A stretch of 64,000 nucleotides of DNA, from NCBI RefSeq assembly GCF_027923385.1, contig NZ_BSEC01000001.1, positions 3,694,001-3,758,000 on the forward strand, read 5' to 3'. The translations under genes were made by a program, and so were the position numbers. The notes under the pieces are model-generated. The model made no database searches. It was not told the origin of the DNA and worked only from the letters and a program-made list of their open reading frames with translations. The DNA is from Methylocystis echinoides (lineage in GTDB: Bacteria; Pseudomonadota; Alphaproteobacteria; Rhizobiales; Beijerinckiaceae). Below are positions 22,447 through 31,153 of the stretch, piece after piece; positions within the stretch are counted from its first letter, which is position 1; each line of letters starts with the position of its first letter.

Positions 22447-24345
22447 ATGAGCGCATCCGACAGCGGCGATATTCTGGCGGAAGAGCCGGCGGAGGTTTCC
22501 GCCGGCGCCACTGCGTCGCGCGCGCTGCCGGAGACGACGCCCGCCCGCCCGACGCGACGCGCGACGCGGACGCTCAGCGTGCGTTTTCGGCGCCTGTCCC
22601 GCACGGCGCAGTCGCATCTTTCCTCCTCGCTCACCCGACGCATCGTCGTCCTCAATCTCGGCGGGCTGGTCGCGCTGCTCGGCGGTTTTCTCTATCTCAA
22701 TCAGTTCCGTGAGGGCCTGATCGACGCGCGCGTGCAGAGCCTGCAAACGCAGGGCGAAATCATCGCCGCCGCCATCGCCGCCTCGGCGACCGTCGATACG
22801 GATTCCATCACCATCGATCCGGAGAAACTGCTGAGACTCGCGCCCGGCGAAAGCGCGAGCCCCGACGAGGGGGCGCCGTCGCTCGAATTCTCGCTCAATC
22901 CCGAGCGCGTCGGTCCCCTGCTGCGCCGCCTCGTTTCGCCGACGCGTCTGCGCGCGCGCATCTATGATCGCGACGGCTATCTGCTGCTCGACTCGCGTTC
23001 GGTGTCGGGACGCTCCAACATCCTGCGTTTCGAACTGCCGCCGCCCAACCACCTCACGACCATCGACGCCTCGTCCTATCTGCAAAAGGCGCTCGACTTC
23101 ATGCGCCGGCTGACGCGACGTCCCGAATTGCCGCTCTATGAAGACATCGGCATGGGCAACGGCAAGACCTATCCGGAAGTCGGCAGCGCCCTCGACGGCC
23201 GCGCCCATTCCGTGGTGCGCGCCAACACCAAGGGCGAGACGATCATCTCCGTCGCCGTGCCGGTACAGCGATTCCGCTCCGTGCGCGGCGCGCTGCTGCT
23301 GTCCACCATGGGCGGCGACATCGACGCCATCATCGCCACCGAACGCTGGGGCATCATTCGCATCTTCCTTGTCTCGGCGGGCGTGATGCTGCTCGTGTCG
23401 CTGTTCTTCACCAACACCATCACCGAGCCCATGCGCCGCCTCGCGGAGGCCGCCGAGCGCGTGCGCCGGGGCGCGAAGTCGCGTCAGGAAATTCCCGACT
23501 TCTCCGACCGCCCCGACGAGATCGGCCATCTCAGCGCCGCGCTGCGCGACATGACGACGGCGCTCTACAATCGCATCGAAGCGATCGAACACTTCGCCGC
23601 CGACGTGGCGCATGAACTCAAGAATCCGCTGACGTCGCTGCGCAGCGCGGTGGAGACATTGCCCATCGCCAAAACCGAGTCGTCGCGCGACCGCCTGCTC
23701 GACATCATCAAGCATGATGTCGCGCGCCTCGACCGGCTCATCAGCGACATTTCCGACGCCTCGCGTCTCGACGCCGAACTCGCCCGCGCTGACATGCAGG
23801 CTGTCGATCTGTCGAAGGCGCTCGCCACCATCGTCGACATCGCCCGCACGGTGGATCGCGGCGAAGAGGTGACGATCGACCTCACCATCCGGCAGCGCGC
23901 CAGCGATTCAAACCGCGCGCGCTGGCAGGTTCTGGGCCACGATTCGCGTCTCGGCCAAGTGTTCCACAATCTCATCGACAACGCCCGCTCCTTCTCGAAG
24001 CCCGGCGGCAGCGTGCGCGTCTCGCTGTGGCCGGAGCTCGCCAAGGGGCCGGGCGGCTCGGAGCTCGAGGGCTATGAGATCATCGTCGATGACGACGGAC
24101 CCGGCATTCCGGAGGGCGCCTTCGACCGCATTTTCGAGCGCTTCTACACGGACCGGCCGGACCAGGGCTTCGGTCAGAACTCCGGCCTCGGCCTTGCGAT
24201 CTCGCGCCAGATCATCGAGGCGCATGGCGGGCGCATCCGCGCCCTGAACCGCACGAGAGATTATCCCGATGGCACGGACGAGCCAGAGCCCGACGACGTG
24301 GTCCTCGGCGCGCGCTTTGTCGTGTGGCTTCCGGCGGCGCGATGA
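22447..24345 (+). CDS. chvG: Sensor histidine kinase ChvG
   Basis: A membrane histidine kinase of 632 residues. A ~60-residue cytosolic N-terminus is followed by TM1 (about 66-84), a periplasmic sensor region to about 300 and TM2 (IIRIFLVSAGVMLLVSLFF). Then come HAMP, the H-box HFAADVAHELKNPLTSLRSA near 387, the N-box HNLIDNARSFSKPGG and G-boxes DDDGPGIPEGAFDRIFERFYT and GLGLAISRQII. It overlaps hprK as ATGA. Partner of ChvI. Confidence 0.95.
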   Translation: MSASDSGDILAEEPAEVSAGATASRALPETTPARPTRRATRTLSVRFRRLSRTAQSHLSSSLTRRIVVLNLGGLVALLGGFLYLNQFREGLIDARVQSLQTQGEIIAAAIAASATVDTDSITIDPEKLLRLAPGESASPDEGAPSLEFSLNPERVGPLLRRLVSPTRLRARIYDRDGYLLLDSRSVSGRSNILRFELPPPNHLTTIDASSYLQKALDFMRRLTRRPELPLYEDIGMGNGKTYPEVGSALDGRAHSVVRANTKGETIISVAVPVQRFRSVRGALLLSTMGGDIDAIIATERWGIIRIFLVSAGVMLLVSLFFTNTITEPMRRLAEAAERVRRGAKSRQEIPDFSDRPDEIGHLSAALRDMTTALYNRIEAIEHFAADVAHELKNPLTSLRSAVETLPIAKTESSRDRLLDIIKHDVARLDRLISDISDASRLDAELARADMQAVDLSKALATIVDIARTVDRGEEVTIDLTIRQRASDSNRARWQVLGHDSRLGQVFHNLIDNARSFSKPGGSVRVSLWPELAKGPGGSELEGYEIIVDDDGPGIPEGAFDRIFERFYTDRPDQGFGQNSGLGLAISRQIIEAHGGRIRALNRTRDYPDGTDEPEPDDVVLGARFVVWLPAAR

Positions 24346-24809
24346 CGCCTGATCCCGCCGAGCGCGGCTATATCCACGCCAATGCGGTTGCGCTCGGCGA
24401 AAAGGGGCTTCTGTTGCGCGGCCCCTCCGGCGCCGGCAAGAGCGCCCTGACGCTGGCGCTGCTCGCCCGTTTCGAGTCGCGCGGCGACTTCGCCCGGCTG
24501 GTCGCCGACGACCGGGTGCGGCTCGAAGCCGTGGGCGGGCGGCTCATCGCCGAGCCGCATCCGGCCATCGCCGGCGTGATCGAGATCCGCGGCGCCGGGC
24601 TGTTGCGCCTGCCTTACGAGAGGCGATGCACGCTGCAGGGCGTGATCGAGGTCGCCGCGCCCGGAACCTCGCCGCCGCGACTGCCGGAGGAGAGCGAAAA
24701 AACCGTCACGCTCAAAGGGATTGCCCTGCCCCGGCTTCAGGTGCGGGGCTGCGACGACGTCTCTGTTGCAAGAATCGGCTTTTTCATTCAAAGCATTATG
24801 ACAATTTAA
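24342..24809 (+). CDS. hprK: HPr kinase/phosphorylase (short alphaproteobacterial form)
   Basis: A 155-residue catalytic domain with the Walker A GPSGAGKS (27-34), VADDRVRLEAVGGRLIAEPHPAIAGVIEIRGAGLL (P-loop kinase and family signature) and no N-terminal domain of the Firmicutes type. It phosphorylates a Ser on HPr. The start at 24342 gives an ATGA overlap with chvG; a GTG at 24324 is possible. The ChvI-ChvG-HprK-EIIA-HPr block is a recurrent alphaproteobacterial arrangement that links an incomplete PTS to this two-component system. Confidence 0.93.
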   Translation: MTPDPAERGYIHANAVALGEKGLLLRGPSGAGKSALTLALLARFESRGDFARLVADDRVRLEAVGGRLIAEPHPAIAGVIEIRGAGLLRLPYERRCTLQGVIEVAAPGTSPPRLPEESEKTVTLKGIALPRLQVRGCDDVSVARIGFFIQSIMTI

Positions 24810-25002
24810 GGAGACGACGCGCTTTTTGCTTGCCAATTTCGCCGCGACGCACAAAATGTCGCGCCTGCGGGCGTCTTGGCGAATTTGGCATGGGCGAGGC
24901 GGCTTCGCTTGTATATGCTGCCCGCCGGAGCGAGAAGCCGCGGCGGGCAGGGAAGCAACCGCATCGCGTAGCGCGAGACGTCTTCATGAGTGGTAGGGTC
25001 GA

Positions 25003-25404
25003 ATGATCGGAATGGTCTTGGTGACCCATGGCCACCTCGCCACGGAGTTTCGCGCCGCGCTCGAACACGTGGTTGGTCCCCAGAAGCAGCTGATCTCCAT
25101 CTCGATCGGTCCCGAGGACGACATGGAGCGTCGCCGGGCGGATATTCTGGAGGCGATCCACAAGGCTGACAGCGGCGACGGCGTGGTGCTGCTGACCGAC
25201 ATGTTCGGCGGCACGCCGTCCAATCTCGCCATCTCCGTCATGAATGGCGGCAAGGTGGAAGTGCTCGCGGGCGTCAATCTGCCCATGCTCATCAAGCTCG
25301 CCTCGGTGCGCGATTCAGCCACGCTCGAACAAGCTGTGCTTCAAGCGCAGGACGCCGGACGCAAATACGTCTATATTGCGAGCCGTGTCCTCAACCCGAA
25401 GTGA
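25003..25404 (+). CDS. PTS system EIIA component, mannose family
   Basis: A 133-residue EIIA(Man)-fold protein. The phosphoacceptor is His9 in MVLVTHGHLATEF; the LLTDMFGGTPSNLAI motif is at 63-77. No EIIB/EIIC is nearby, so it probably acts in a regulatory phosphorelay rather than in sugar uptake. 193 nt after hprK and 19 nt before ptsH. Confidence 0.93.
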   Translation: MIGMVLVTHGHLATEFRAALEHVVGPQKQLISISIGPEDDMERRRADILEAIHKADSGDGVVLLTDMFGGTPSNLAISVMNGGKVEVLAGVNLPMLIKLASVRDSATLEQAVLQAQDAGRKYVYIASRVLNPK

Positions 25405-25423
25405 ACCCCAAGTGATTGTCAGC

Positions 25424-25726
25424 ATGTCCGACGCGCCGGAGCGGGGAGCCGACGAAGGCCTCTCCCGCGAATTCCCCATTATCAACCGCAAGGGCCTGCA
25501 CGCCCGCGCCACCGCCAAATTCGTGCAATGCTGCGAGAAGTTCGACGCCGAGATCACTGTCTCCAGAGATGGCGAGACAGTCGGCGGCAGTTCGATCATG
25601 GGCATTCTGACGCTCGGCGCCGGACAGGGCTCGACGATCATCGTGACCGCCGCCGGCCCGCAGGCCGAAGCCGCGCTCGACGCGCTGGAGGCGCTGGTCG
25701 CCAACCGCTTCGGCGAAGACGAGTAA
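25424..25726 (+). CDS. ptsH: Phosphocarrier protein HPr
   Basis: A 100-residue HPr with an N-terminal extension of about 15 residues. His26 in INRKGLHARATAKF is the EI-dependent phosphosite. Ser57 in GGSSIMGILTLGAGQG corresponds to the Ser46 site that HprK would phosphorylate, so both inputs are structurally possible. A GTG at 25412 is an alternative start. Enzyme I is not in the window. Confidence 0.94.
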   Translation: MSDAPERGADEGLSREFPIINRKGLHARATAKFVQCCEKFDAEITVSRDGETVGGSSIMGILTLGAGQGSTIIVTAAGPQAEAALDALEALVANRFGEDE

Positions 25727-25789
25727 GCAACACATCCAAGCGACAAACGCCGCCCGGGAAGCCGCACGAGGCTTTCCGTCGACGCCTGG

Positions 25790-25823
25790 GTGATTCACAT
25801 CTGTTTCAACAGACGTGAATCAC
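25790..25823. terminator. Hairpin between convergent ptsH and rne
   Basis: GTGATTCAC (25790-25798) pairs with GTGAATCAC (25815-25823); a further 5 bp (TCTGT/ACAGA) close a TTCA tetraloop, with a single A-C mismatch between. It sits between the converging ends of ptsH and rne. TCTTTTCC lies about 12 nt after it on the plus strand. Likely a shared transcription end or RNA 3' end. Confidence 0.5.
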
Positions 25824-25851
25824 ACGCGCAGGCGCTCTTTTCCAAACGACC

Positions 25852-28845
25852 TTACTCTGACGGCGCGCGGCGTTGCCACCAGCCGCCCTTTTTCGGCTTC
25901 GCCGGATCGGCGGTCGTGATGACGACCTCCGTCGACTTGCGCGGCGCGACAGGCGCGGGAGCCGCCTCCACCGAGGCTTCCGGCGCCGCCGCGTCCGGCG
26001 CGGCGGCGACAGGCTCCGGGGCCGCTTCGATCTTGACCGGCGTCTCGACGACCGGCGCCGACACGGCTTCCACGGGCGCGACTTCGATGGGCGCGACTTC
26101 GATGGGCGCGACTTCAACGGGCGCGGCTTCGATGGGCGCGGCTTCGGCGACGCCGGCCTCGGCGACGACGTCAGCCGCTTCCGGCGCGGACAGCGACGCC
26201 GCCTCCTGCGCGCCTTCCTCGAACGGGAAGAGCGTCGACGGATCGCGGAATTCGTCCGGCAGAGGAGCCGAGCGGCGCCAGCGTCCCGGGCCACGGCCGC
26301 GGCCGCGCGGCGGGCGCTGTTCTTCGCGGCCTTCGACCGGCGCGGGCGAGCCTTCGATCGCCGCCATCAGCGCCAGACCCTCATCCGAGGGCTGCTCGGC
26401 GCCCGGCGCAAAAATCGTCTCGCCATTGCCCGAACCGCCACGGCCGCGACGGCGACGGCGACGACGCGAACGCGCGGCGCCCTCCTCGCCTTCCTCGGCG
26501 GCGGCGACGCGCTCGCGGGCTTCGCGCGTGTCGCGGCTTTCCCTGCCCTCGCGGCGTCTCTCGCTGCGGCTTTCGTCGACCCCGGCGGCGACTTCTTCCT
26601 CGGCCAGCGCCTCTTCTTCGAGAATTTCCTCGTCGAGCGGCTCGGCGCGCAGGGAGTCGACGCGCAGCGGCGCAGGCGCGGTCGAGACGCGCGGGCCGCT
26701 GGCCAGTTCGCCGCGCTCCAGCGCGTGATAATTGGCGCCCGTCAGCGAGTCGTCGGCGGCGACAGTGATGTGCACGCCGAAGCGGGTTTCGAGCGCATGG
26801 AGATGCGCGCGCTTCTGGTTGAGAATGTAAAGCGCGACGACGCCGCGGGTGCGCAGCGTGACGTCATGCGCGGCGCTCTTGATCAGCGCCTCCTCCAGCA
26901 CGCGCAGCACATGCAGCGCCACGGAGGCGGTGGAGCGGACATGACCGGCGCCCATGCAATGCGGGCAGGCCACGGTCGAGCCCTCGACGACGCCGGCGCG
27001 GATGCGCTGGCGCGACATTTCCAGCAGGCCGAAATGCGAGATGCGACCGACCTGGATGCGGGCGCGGTCGTTCTTCAGCGCGTCCTTGAGCCGGCGCTCG
27101 ACGGCGCGATTGTTGCGGCTCTCCTCCATGTCGATGAAATCGACAACGATGAGGCCGGCGAGATCGCGCAGGCGCAACTGGCGCGCGACTTCGTCCGCCG
27201 CCTCCAGATTGGTGCGCAGCGCCGTGTCCTCGATATTGTGCTCGCGCGTGGAGCGTCCCGAGTTCACGTCGATGGCGACCAGCGCCTCGGTCTGGTTGAT
27301 GACGAGATAGCCGCCGGACTTCAGCGTGACGTGATTGGAGAACATCGCGTCGAGCTGCGCCTCGACCCCCGACTCGGCGAAGATCGGCGCCGCCTCGCGA
27401 TGCTGCTTCACGTTTTTCGCATGGCTCGGCATGAGCATGCGCATGAAGTCCTTGGCCTCGCGATAGGCGTCGTCGCCGGAGACGACGATCTCCTCCACGT
27501 CGCGGCCGTAGAGGTCACGGATGGCGCGCTTGATGAGCGAGCCTTCCTCATAGACGAGCGTCGGCGCGCTGGAGCGCAGCGTCAGTTCGCGAACGCTCTC
27601 CCACAGCCGCAGCAGATATTCGAAATCGCGTTTGACCTCCGCCTTGGTGCGCGTCGCGCCCGCCGTGCGCAGGATGACGCCCATCCCCTCCGGCACTTCG
27701 AGGTCGTGGACGATCTCCTTGAGACGCTTGCGATCGGCGCCGTCGGTGATCTTGCGGGAGATGCCGCCGCCGCGCGCCGTATTGGGCATGAGCACCGAAT
27801 AACGGCCGGCGAGCGACAGATAGGTGGTCAGCGCCGCGCCCTTGTTGCCGCGCTCTTCCTTGACGACCTGCACCAGCAGCACCTGACGGCGCTTGATGAC
27901 TTCCTGAATCTTGTATTGCCGACGCGGGCGGGAGACGCGCAGCGGCGCCTCGTCCATGGCGTCGCCGCCAATGTGCTCGACGTGCTCTTCCTCGTCCTCG
28001 TGGTCCTCGTCGCCATGGTCCTCGCGCGGCGCGCGGGCCTCGACGGCCTCGCCTTCGGCCGCCTCGTCGGCGTGGGCTTCGGACTCTTCCGACGCGTCGG
28101 CTTCCGCTTCGGCTTCCTCACGGGCGCGCTCGCGCTCTTCGTCGCGCTCGTCCTGGCGGCGCGCCTTCAGCTCGTGATCCGGCGCAGGCTGCTCCTCCGA
28201 ATATTCGGCGGCGGCGCCCTCCTCCACCGAGCCGAAGCCCGACGGGTCGACAGAAATGGTGTGATGCGGCGCCTCGGTCGCCACGGGCGCGCCGACGTCT
28301 TCGGCCTCGACCGCCCGCTCCTCGACCTCCAGGTCGGTCGGCGCGATCTCCTCGCCGGCGGCCGGCGCGCGGGCCGGCGCCTCGGTTCCGCTGACGGCCT
28401 CCTCGGCGGCCTCGATCAGCGCCTCGACGTCGACCGGCTCACTGGCCAGCGTCTCGTCGCCATTGGCGCGCTTCTCGGCGCCCTCGTGCTGGCGCCGGCG
28501 GGAGCGCCGGCGTCCGCCGCCATGCGGGCGGTGCTCCTCTTCCTCGTCCTGACGGTGCGCGCGGCTCTCTTCTTCGAGCAGCGCCTGCCGGTCGGCGACG
28601 GGGATCTGATAGTAGTCGGGGTGGATTTCCGCGAAAGCGAGAAAGCCGTGCCGGTTGCCGCCGTAGTCGACGAAGGCGGCCTGGAGCGACGGCTCCACGC
28701 GCGTGACTTTCGCCAGATAGATGTTGCCGCGAAGCGGTTTTTTGTCGGCGGCCTCGAAGTCGAATTCCTGAACGCGATTACCGCGAAGCACCACCACCCG
28801 AGTTTCCTCCGGGTGGGAGGCGTCTATGAGCATTTTGTTGGCCAT
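25852..28845 (-). CDS. rne: Ribonuclease E/G family endoribonuclease (RNase E)
   Basis: Endoribonuclease for mRNA decay and rRNA/tRNA processing, 997 residues. The N-terminal S1 region (NIYLAKVTRVEPSLQAAFVDYGGNRHGFLAF) is interrupted at about 92-305 by a highly acidic/charged insertion before IQEVIKRRQVLLVQVVKEERGNKGAALTTYLSLAGRY. Catalytic Asp motifs AIDVNSGRST and VVDFIDMEESRNNRAVE and the zinc-link CPHCMGAGHVR (near 627) are intact. The C-terminal ~300 residues are disordered, with Arg-rich patches and a repeated (V/I)EVAP segment, ending GGWWQRRAPSE. I start at the ATG at 28845 (MANKMLIDASHPEETRV); the longer frame to 29142 is Arg/Pro noise. Confidence 0.94.
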   Translation of the reverse strand: MANKMLIDASHPEETRVVVLRGNRVQEFDFEAADKKPLRGNIYLAKVTRVEPSLQAAFVDYGGNRHGFLAFAEIHPDYYQIPVADRQALLEEESRAHRQDEEEEHRPHGGGRRRSRRRQHEGAEKRANGDETLASEPVDVEALIEAAEEAVSGTEAPARAPAAGEEIAPTDLEVEERAVEAEDVGAPVATEAPHHTISVDPSGFGSVEEGAAAEYSEEQPAPDHELKARRQDERDEERERAREEAEAEADASEESEAHADEAAEGEAVEARAPREDHGDEDHEDEEEHVEHIGGDAMDEAPLRVSRPRRQYKIQEVIKRRQVLLVQVVKEERGNKGAALTTYLSLAGRYSVLMPNTARGGGISRKITDGADRKRLKEIVHDLEVPEGMGVILRTAGATRTKAEVKRDFEYLLRLWESVRELTLRSSAPTLVYEEGSLIKRAIRDLYGRDVEEIVVSGDDAYREAKDFMRMLMPSHAKNVKQHREAAPIFAESGVEAQLDAMFSNHVTLKSGGYLVINQTEALVAIDVNSGRSTREHNIEDTALRTNLEAADEVARQLRLRDLAGLIVVDFIDMEESRNNRAVERRLKDALKNDRARIQVGRISHFGLLEMSRQRIRAGVVEGSTVACPHCMGAGHVRSTASVALHVLRVLEEALIKSAAHDVTLRTRGVVALYILNQKRAHLHALETRFGVHITVAADDSLTGANYHALERGELASGPRVSTAPAPLRVDSLRAEPLDEEILEEEALAEEEVAAGVDESRSERRREGRESRDTREARERVAAAEEGEEGAARSRRRRRRRGRGGSGNGETIFAPGAEQPSDEGLALMAAIEGSPAPVEGREEQRPPRGRGRGPGRWRRSAPLPDEFRDPSTLFPFEEGAQEAASLSAPEAADVVAEAGVAEAAPIEAAPVEVAPIEVAPIEVAPVEAVSAPVVETPVKIEAAPEPVAAAPDAAAPEASVEAAPAPVAPRKSTEVVITTADPAKPKKGGWWQRRAPSE
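26071..26145 (-). repeat. Five 15-bp tandem repeats within rne
   Basis: Five consecutive near-identical 15-bp units (consensus on the plus strand gatGGGCGCGACTTC) encode repeated A-P-(I/V)-E-(V/A) units in the disordered C-terminal part of RNase E. The copies differ by 1-3 bases. Units preserve the frame, so copy-number changes would lengthen or shorten the linker only. Confidence 0.85.
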
Positions 28846-29201
28846 GTGGGACTCTATGAGGCGCACGCGCGGCGGCCGGAAGGGCGCGCCGCCGTCCAGT
28901 CGAGGACGCGGCGGCGGCTGTTCGGTCTGGTCCGAAGGCGCGAGCGCTTTTTGTAGGAGAGAGAGGGAAGGGCGCGAGGCCCGTAACGCGCTGGCCGGCG
29001 CGCTGGCCGGCCGACAGATAGGCGGAACAAGACGCCTTGCGCGGGCGCAGGCCCAACGCGACGGCGGAGAGCGGATGACGGCCCATGGCGCGAAGATCGC
29101 CGGCGACACAAAGGCCGCGAGCCGAGCCCGAACGCGCGTCAACCGACGGGGAGCACATCGCGCGGGAGTTCCGGGCGACGCGAACCGTCGTTGCTGCGCT
29201 G

Positions 29202-29229
29202 ATCATGGGCTTGGCCATGAGATCGTCAA
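29202..29229 (-). promoter_or_regulatory. Possible rne promoter
   Basis: On the minus strand TTGACG (29224-29229) and CATGAT (29202-29207), 16 bp apart. The -35 is good and the -10 matches 4 of 6. It would give a leader of about 350 nt for rne. Tentative. Confidence 0.35.
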
Positions 29230-29468
29230 AAAACCTTTCGCGACGCCTTTCGGCGGCGACTATGCGTCGTAGCTGGCCTATGGCCGCTGGCGACGTAGGA
29301 GAGTCAGCCCATCCTGGAAAGCCGCTGGCCCGACTGGCGGGCGCGCCCGAAAGGGGCTGCGCCAGCGGACTCCCACGGAGCGCTGCTCTTTCATAACCGC
29401 CGGCCGCAAAACGCGCAAGCGCTGCGGCCAAACCAGTCCGCCGCGCGTCGGCGTCAGGCTGTGGACGC

Positions 29469-29483
29469 TTAACGTTGCGTTAA
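29469..29483. promoter_or_regulatory. CtrA-type binding box
   Basis: TTAA-N7-TTAA (TTAACGTTGCGTTAA) matches the full binding site of the cell-cycle regulator CtrA. It lies about 65 bp upstream of the chosen start of the amidase gene, with a possible -10 (TATATG, 29506-29511) between them. CtrA control of a septal wall hydrolase would be biologically sensible, but it is inferred. Confidence 0.5.
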
Positions 29484-29547
29484 CGGACGCGCGTCGAGAA
29501 TCGCCTATATGTGTGCCTGTCGATCGGATCGAGCGAGACCCCGGACC

Positions 29548-30837
29548 ATGACGCGCGCCATGAGGCAGAAGCTTCGGACCATTAAAAAGACGAGACCCGG
29601 CTTTGCCTTGGCCGTGGCGGGGGCGACGTTCACCGTTGCCGCGTCGCCTGGTTCGTCCCTTGTCGCCGCCCGCGCGGCCGAAACGCCTGCGCCGGTTTCG
29701 GCGGTGTCGAGCCGCGTCGAGACGGCCGCCGACCATTCGCGCCTCATCTTCACTTTGACCGGCGACGTTGCGCCCCAGGCGCGGGTGGCGGCGGCGCCGC
29801 CGCGCGTGGTCGTCGACCTGCCCGAGGTCGCCTTTCGAATCGATCCCCGGGAAGGCCGCTCGGCCGCTGGCTCGAAGCTGATCCGATCCTATCGCTATGG
29901 CCAGTTTGCGCCCGGCCGTTCCCGCGTCGTCGTCGACCTTTCGAGCCCGGCCCGCATCGTGAAGACGGCCTGCGTCGCCGGCCAGCTCGAAATCGAGCTG
30001 GCCCCGACCTCCGAAGCCGCCTTCAACGCCGCCGTGACCCAGAGCGCCGCCCAGAGCGTCTCCCTGGCGCCGACGCAACCCGCCGCCGCCGCGCCTGCCC
30101 CGGTCGCCGCGCCGTCGGACAGGCCGGTCGTGGTGATCGATCCGGGCCATGGCGGCGTCGACATGGGCGCGACTGGCAAGCATGGCGAGCAGGAGAAGGC
30201 GATCGTCTTCGAATTCGCCCGCGCGCTGGCTGCGAAGATCGAGGAGGGCGGCCGGCTGAAGCCGGTGCTGACGCGCAACGAGGACGTTTTCCTGCCGCTC
30301 AATGAGCGGGTCCGCATCGCCCATGAAAACAACGCCGCGCTGTTTCTCTCGATCCACGCCGACACGCTGGCGGAGGGCCATGTGACGGGCGCGACGGTCT
30401 ATACCGTGTCCGCCAGGGCCTCCGACGCCGAGGCGGCGCGCATCGCGGAGAAGGAAAATCTCGCGGATCAGGCGGCGGGTCTGGAGATCAAGGAGAGCGT
30501 GGAGGAGGTCGGCGACATCCTTCACGACCTCGCCAAGCGCGAGACCCGGGCCTTCAGCGCGCAGTTCTCGCAGGCGCTCATCAGCCGCTGGAAGGAGGCC
30601 GGCAGCCTCAACAAGAACCCGTCCCGCTCGGCTGGCTTCGTTGTGCTGAAATCCTACGACATTCCGTCGGCGCTGCTGGAGCTTGGCTATCTCTCGAGCG
30701 AGAAGGATCTCGCCCGCCTCACCTCCCCGGAATGGCGGGATCAGGCGGCGGGCAAGACGGCGGAGGCGATCGAGGCCTTTTTCGCCGACCGCTCACGCGA
30801 GGCGCGCGCGCCTCAAAAGCCGCCGCGCCCACAATAA
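29548..30837 (+). CDS. N-acetylmuramoyl-L-alanine amidase with AMIN domain (AmiC-like)
   Basis: Periplasmic peptidoglycan hydrolase of 429 residues. After an N-terminal basic-hydrophobic signal region comes an AMIN domain (about 60-150: HSRLIFTLTGDVAPQARVAAAPPRVVVDLPEVAF), then an Ala/Pro linker, then Amidase_3 with the zinc ligands in VVIDPGHGGVDMGATG, the Glu of GEQEKAIVFEFA, the His of FLSIHADT and the catalytic Glu of ALLELGYLSSEKD. AMIN targets such enzymes to the septum. I use the ATG at 29548; 29509 overlaps the likely -10, and 29560 is an alternative. Confidence 0.9.
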   Translation: MTRAMRQKLRTIKKTRPGFALAVAGATFTVAASPGSSLVAARAAETPAPVSAVSSRVETAADHSRLIFTLTGDVAPQARVAAAPPRVVVDLPEVAFRIDPREGRSAAGSKLIRSYRYGQFAPGRSRVVVDLSSPARIVKTACVAGQLEIELAPTSEAAFNAAVTQSAAQSVSLAPTQPAAAAPAPVAAPSDRPVVVIDPGHGGVDMGATGKHGEQEKAIVFEFARALAAKIEEGGRLKPVLTRNEDVFLPLNERVRIAHENNAALFLSIHADTLAEGHVTGATVYTVSARASDAEAARIAEKENLADQAAGLEIKESVEEVGDILHDLAKRETRAFSAQFSQALISRWKEAGSLNKNPSRSAGFVVLKSYDIPSALLELGYLSSEKDLARLTSPEWRDQAAGKTAEAIEAFFADRSREARAPQKPPRPQ

Positions 30838-31153
30838 AACACAAAAGAAAGACATTCGAGAAAAGTCGGAATCAGAGCGGGGGCTCTCGATTGCGGCGAG
30901 AGCCGGCTGCGGCGAGGGGCCAGAAGCCACTGGATTGGCGGGCGCGGGAGATGCTAAAGCACGGCCGCCCCGACACGAAGTGTTGCGCGCCCTTTTCGCG
31001 CGGCGTCGATCCAGTTCGAGATGATGTGAGCCTGAAGCGGCGCGGGGCGCGGCTTCAGCCAGCCGCCGGGACGGGTCTCCTGAAAAAGGGAGGGGCCGTC
31101 GCCATATAGGGCGGGAGGCACGGGCCAGCGGCCCGCTGAGAGGAAGATAATTA
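30838..31153. other. Intergenic region between the amidase and PBP1A genes
   Basis: 316 bp with no credible gene. It contains an 8-bp hairpin (30882-30904) without a T-run, and the PBP1A ribosome-binding site GAGGAAG at its right end. A -10/-35 pair was not convincing, and the two genes may be co-transcribed. Confidence 0.5.

Larger units (their letters stand above)
28846..29547. other. 702-bp divergent region between rne and the amidase gene
   Basis: No credible gene; short readings here lack conserved content. On the minus side a possible rne promoter is at 29202-29229, giving a leader of about 350 nt, in line with the long autoregulated rne leaders of other bacteria. On the plus side a CtrA-type box lies at 29469-29483. 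The region is GC-rich and repetitive. Confidence 0.5.

Noticed and set aside
26071..26145. CRISPR-like array
   Set aside because: Units are 15 bp, directly adjacent with no spacers, and in frame inside rne.
25873..28956. Plus-strand open frame of about 1,000 codons opposite rne
   Set aside because: Same codon-bias shadow; Arg-rich nonsense composition, no recognisable domain, and it covers the tandem repeat in mirror form.
29509..29547. Upstream ATG (29509) as amidase start
   Set aside because: It overlaps the likely -10 element, has no ribosome-binding site and adds Cys/Arg-rich residues before the signal region.
30882..30904. 8-bp hairpin after the amidase gene as a terminator
   Set aside because: A perfect stem, but no T-run on either strand within 15 nt and it lies 45 nt from the stop; not called as a terminator.
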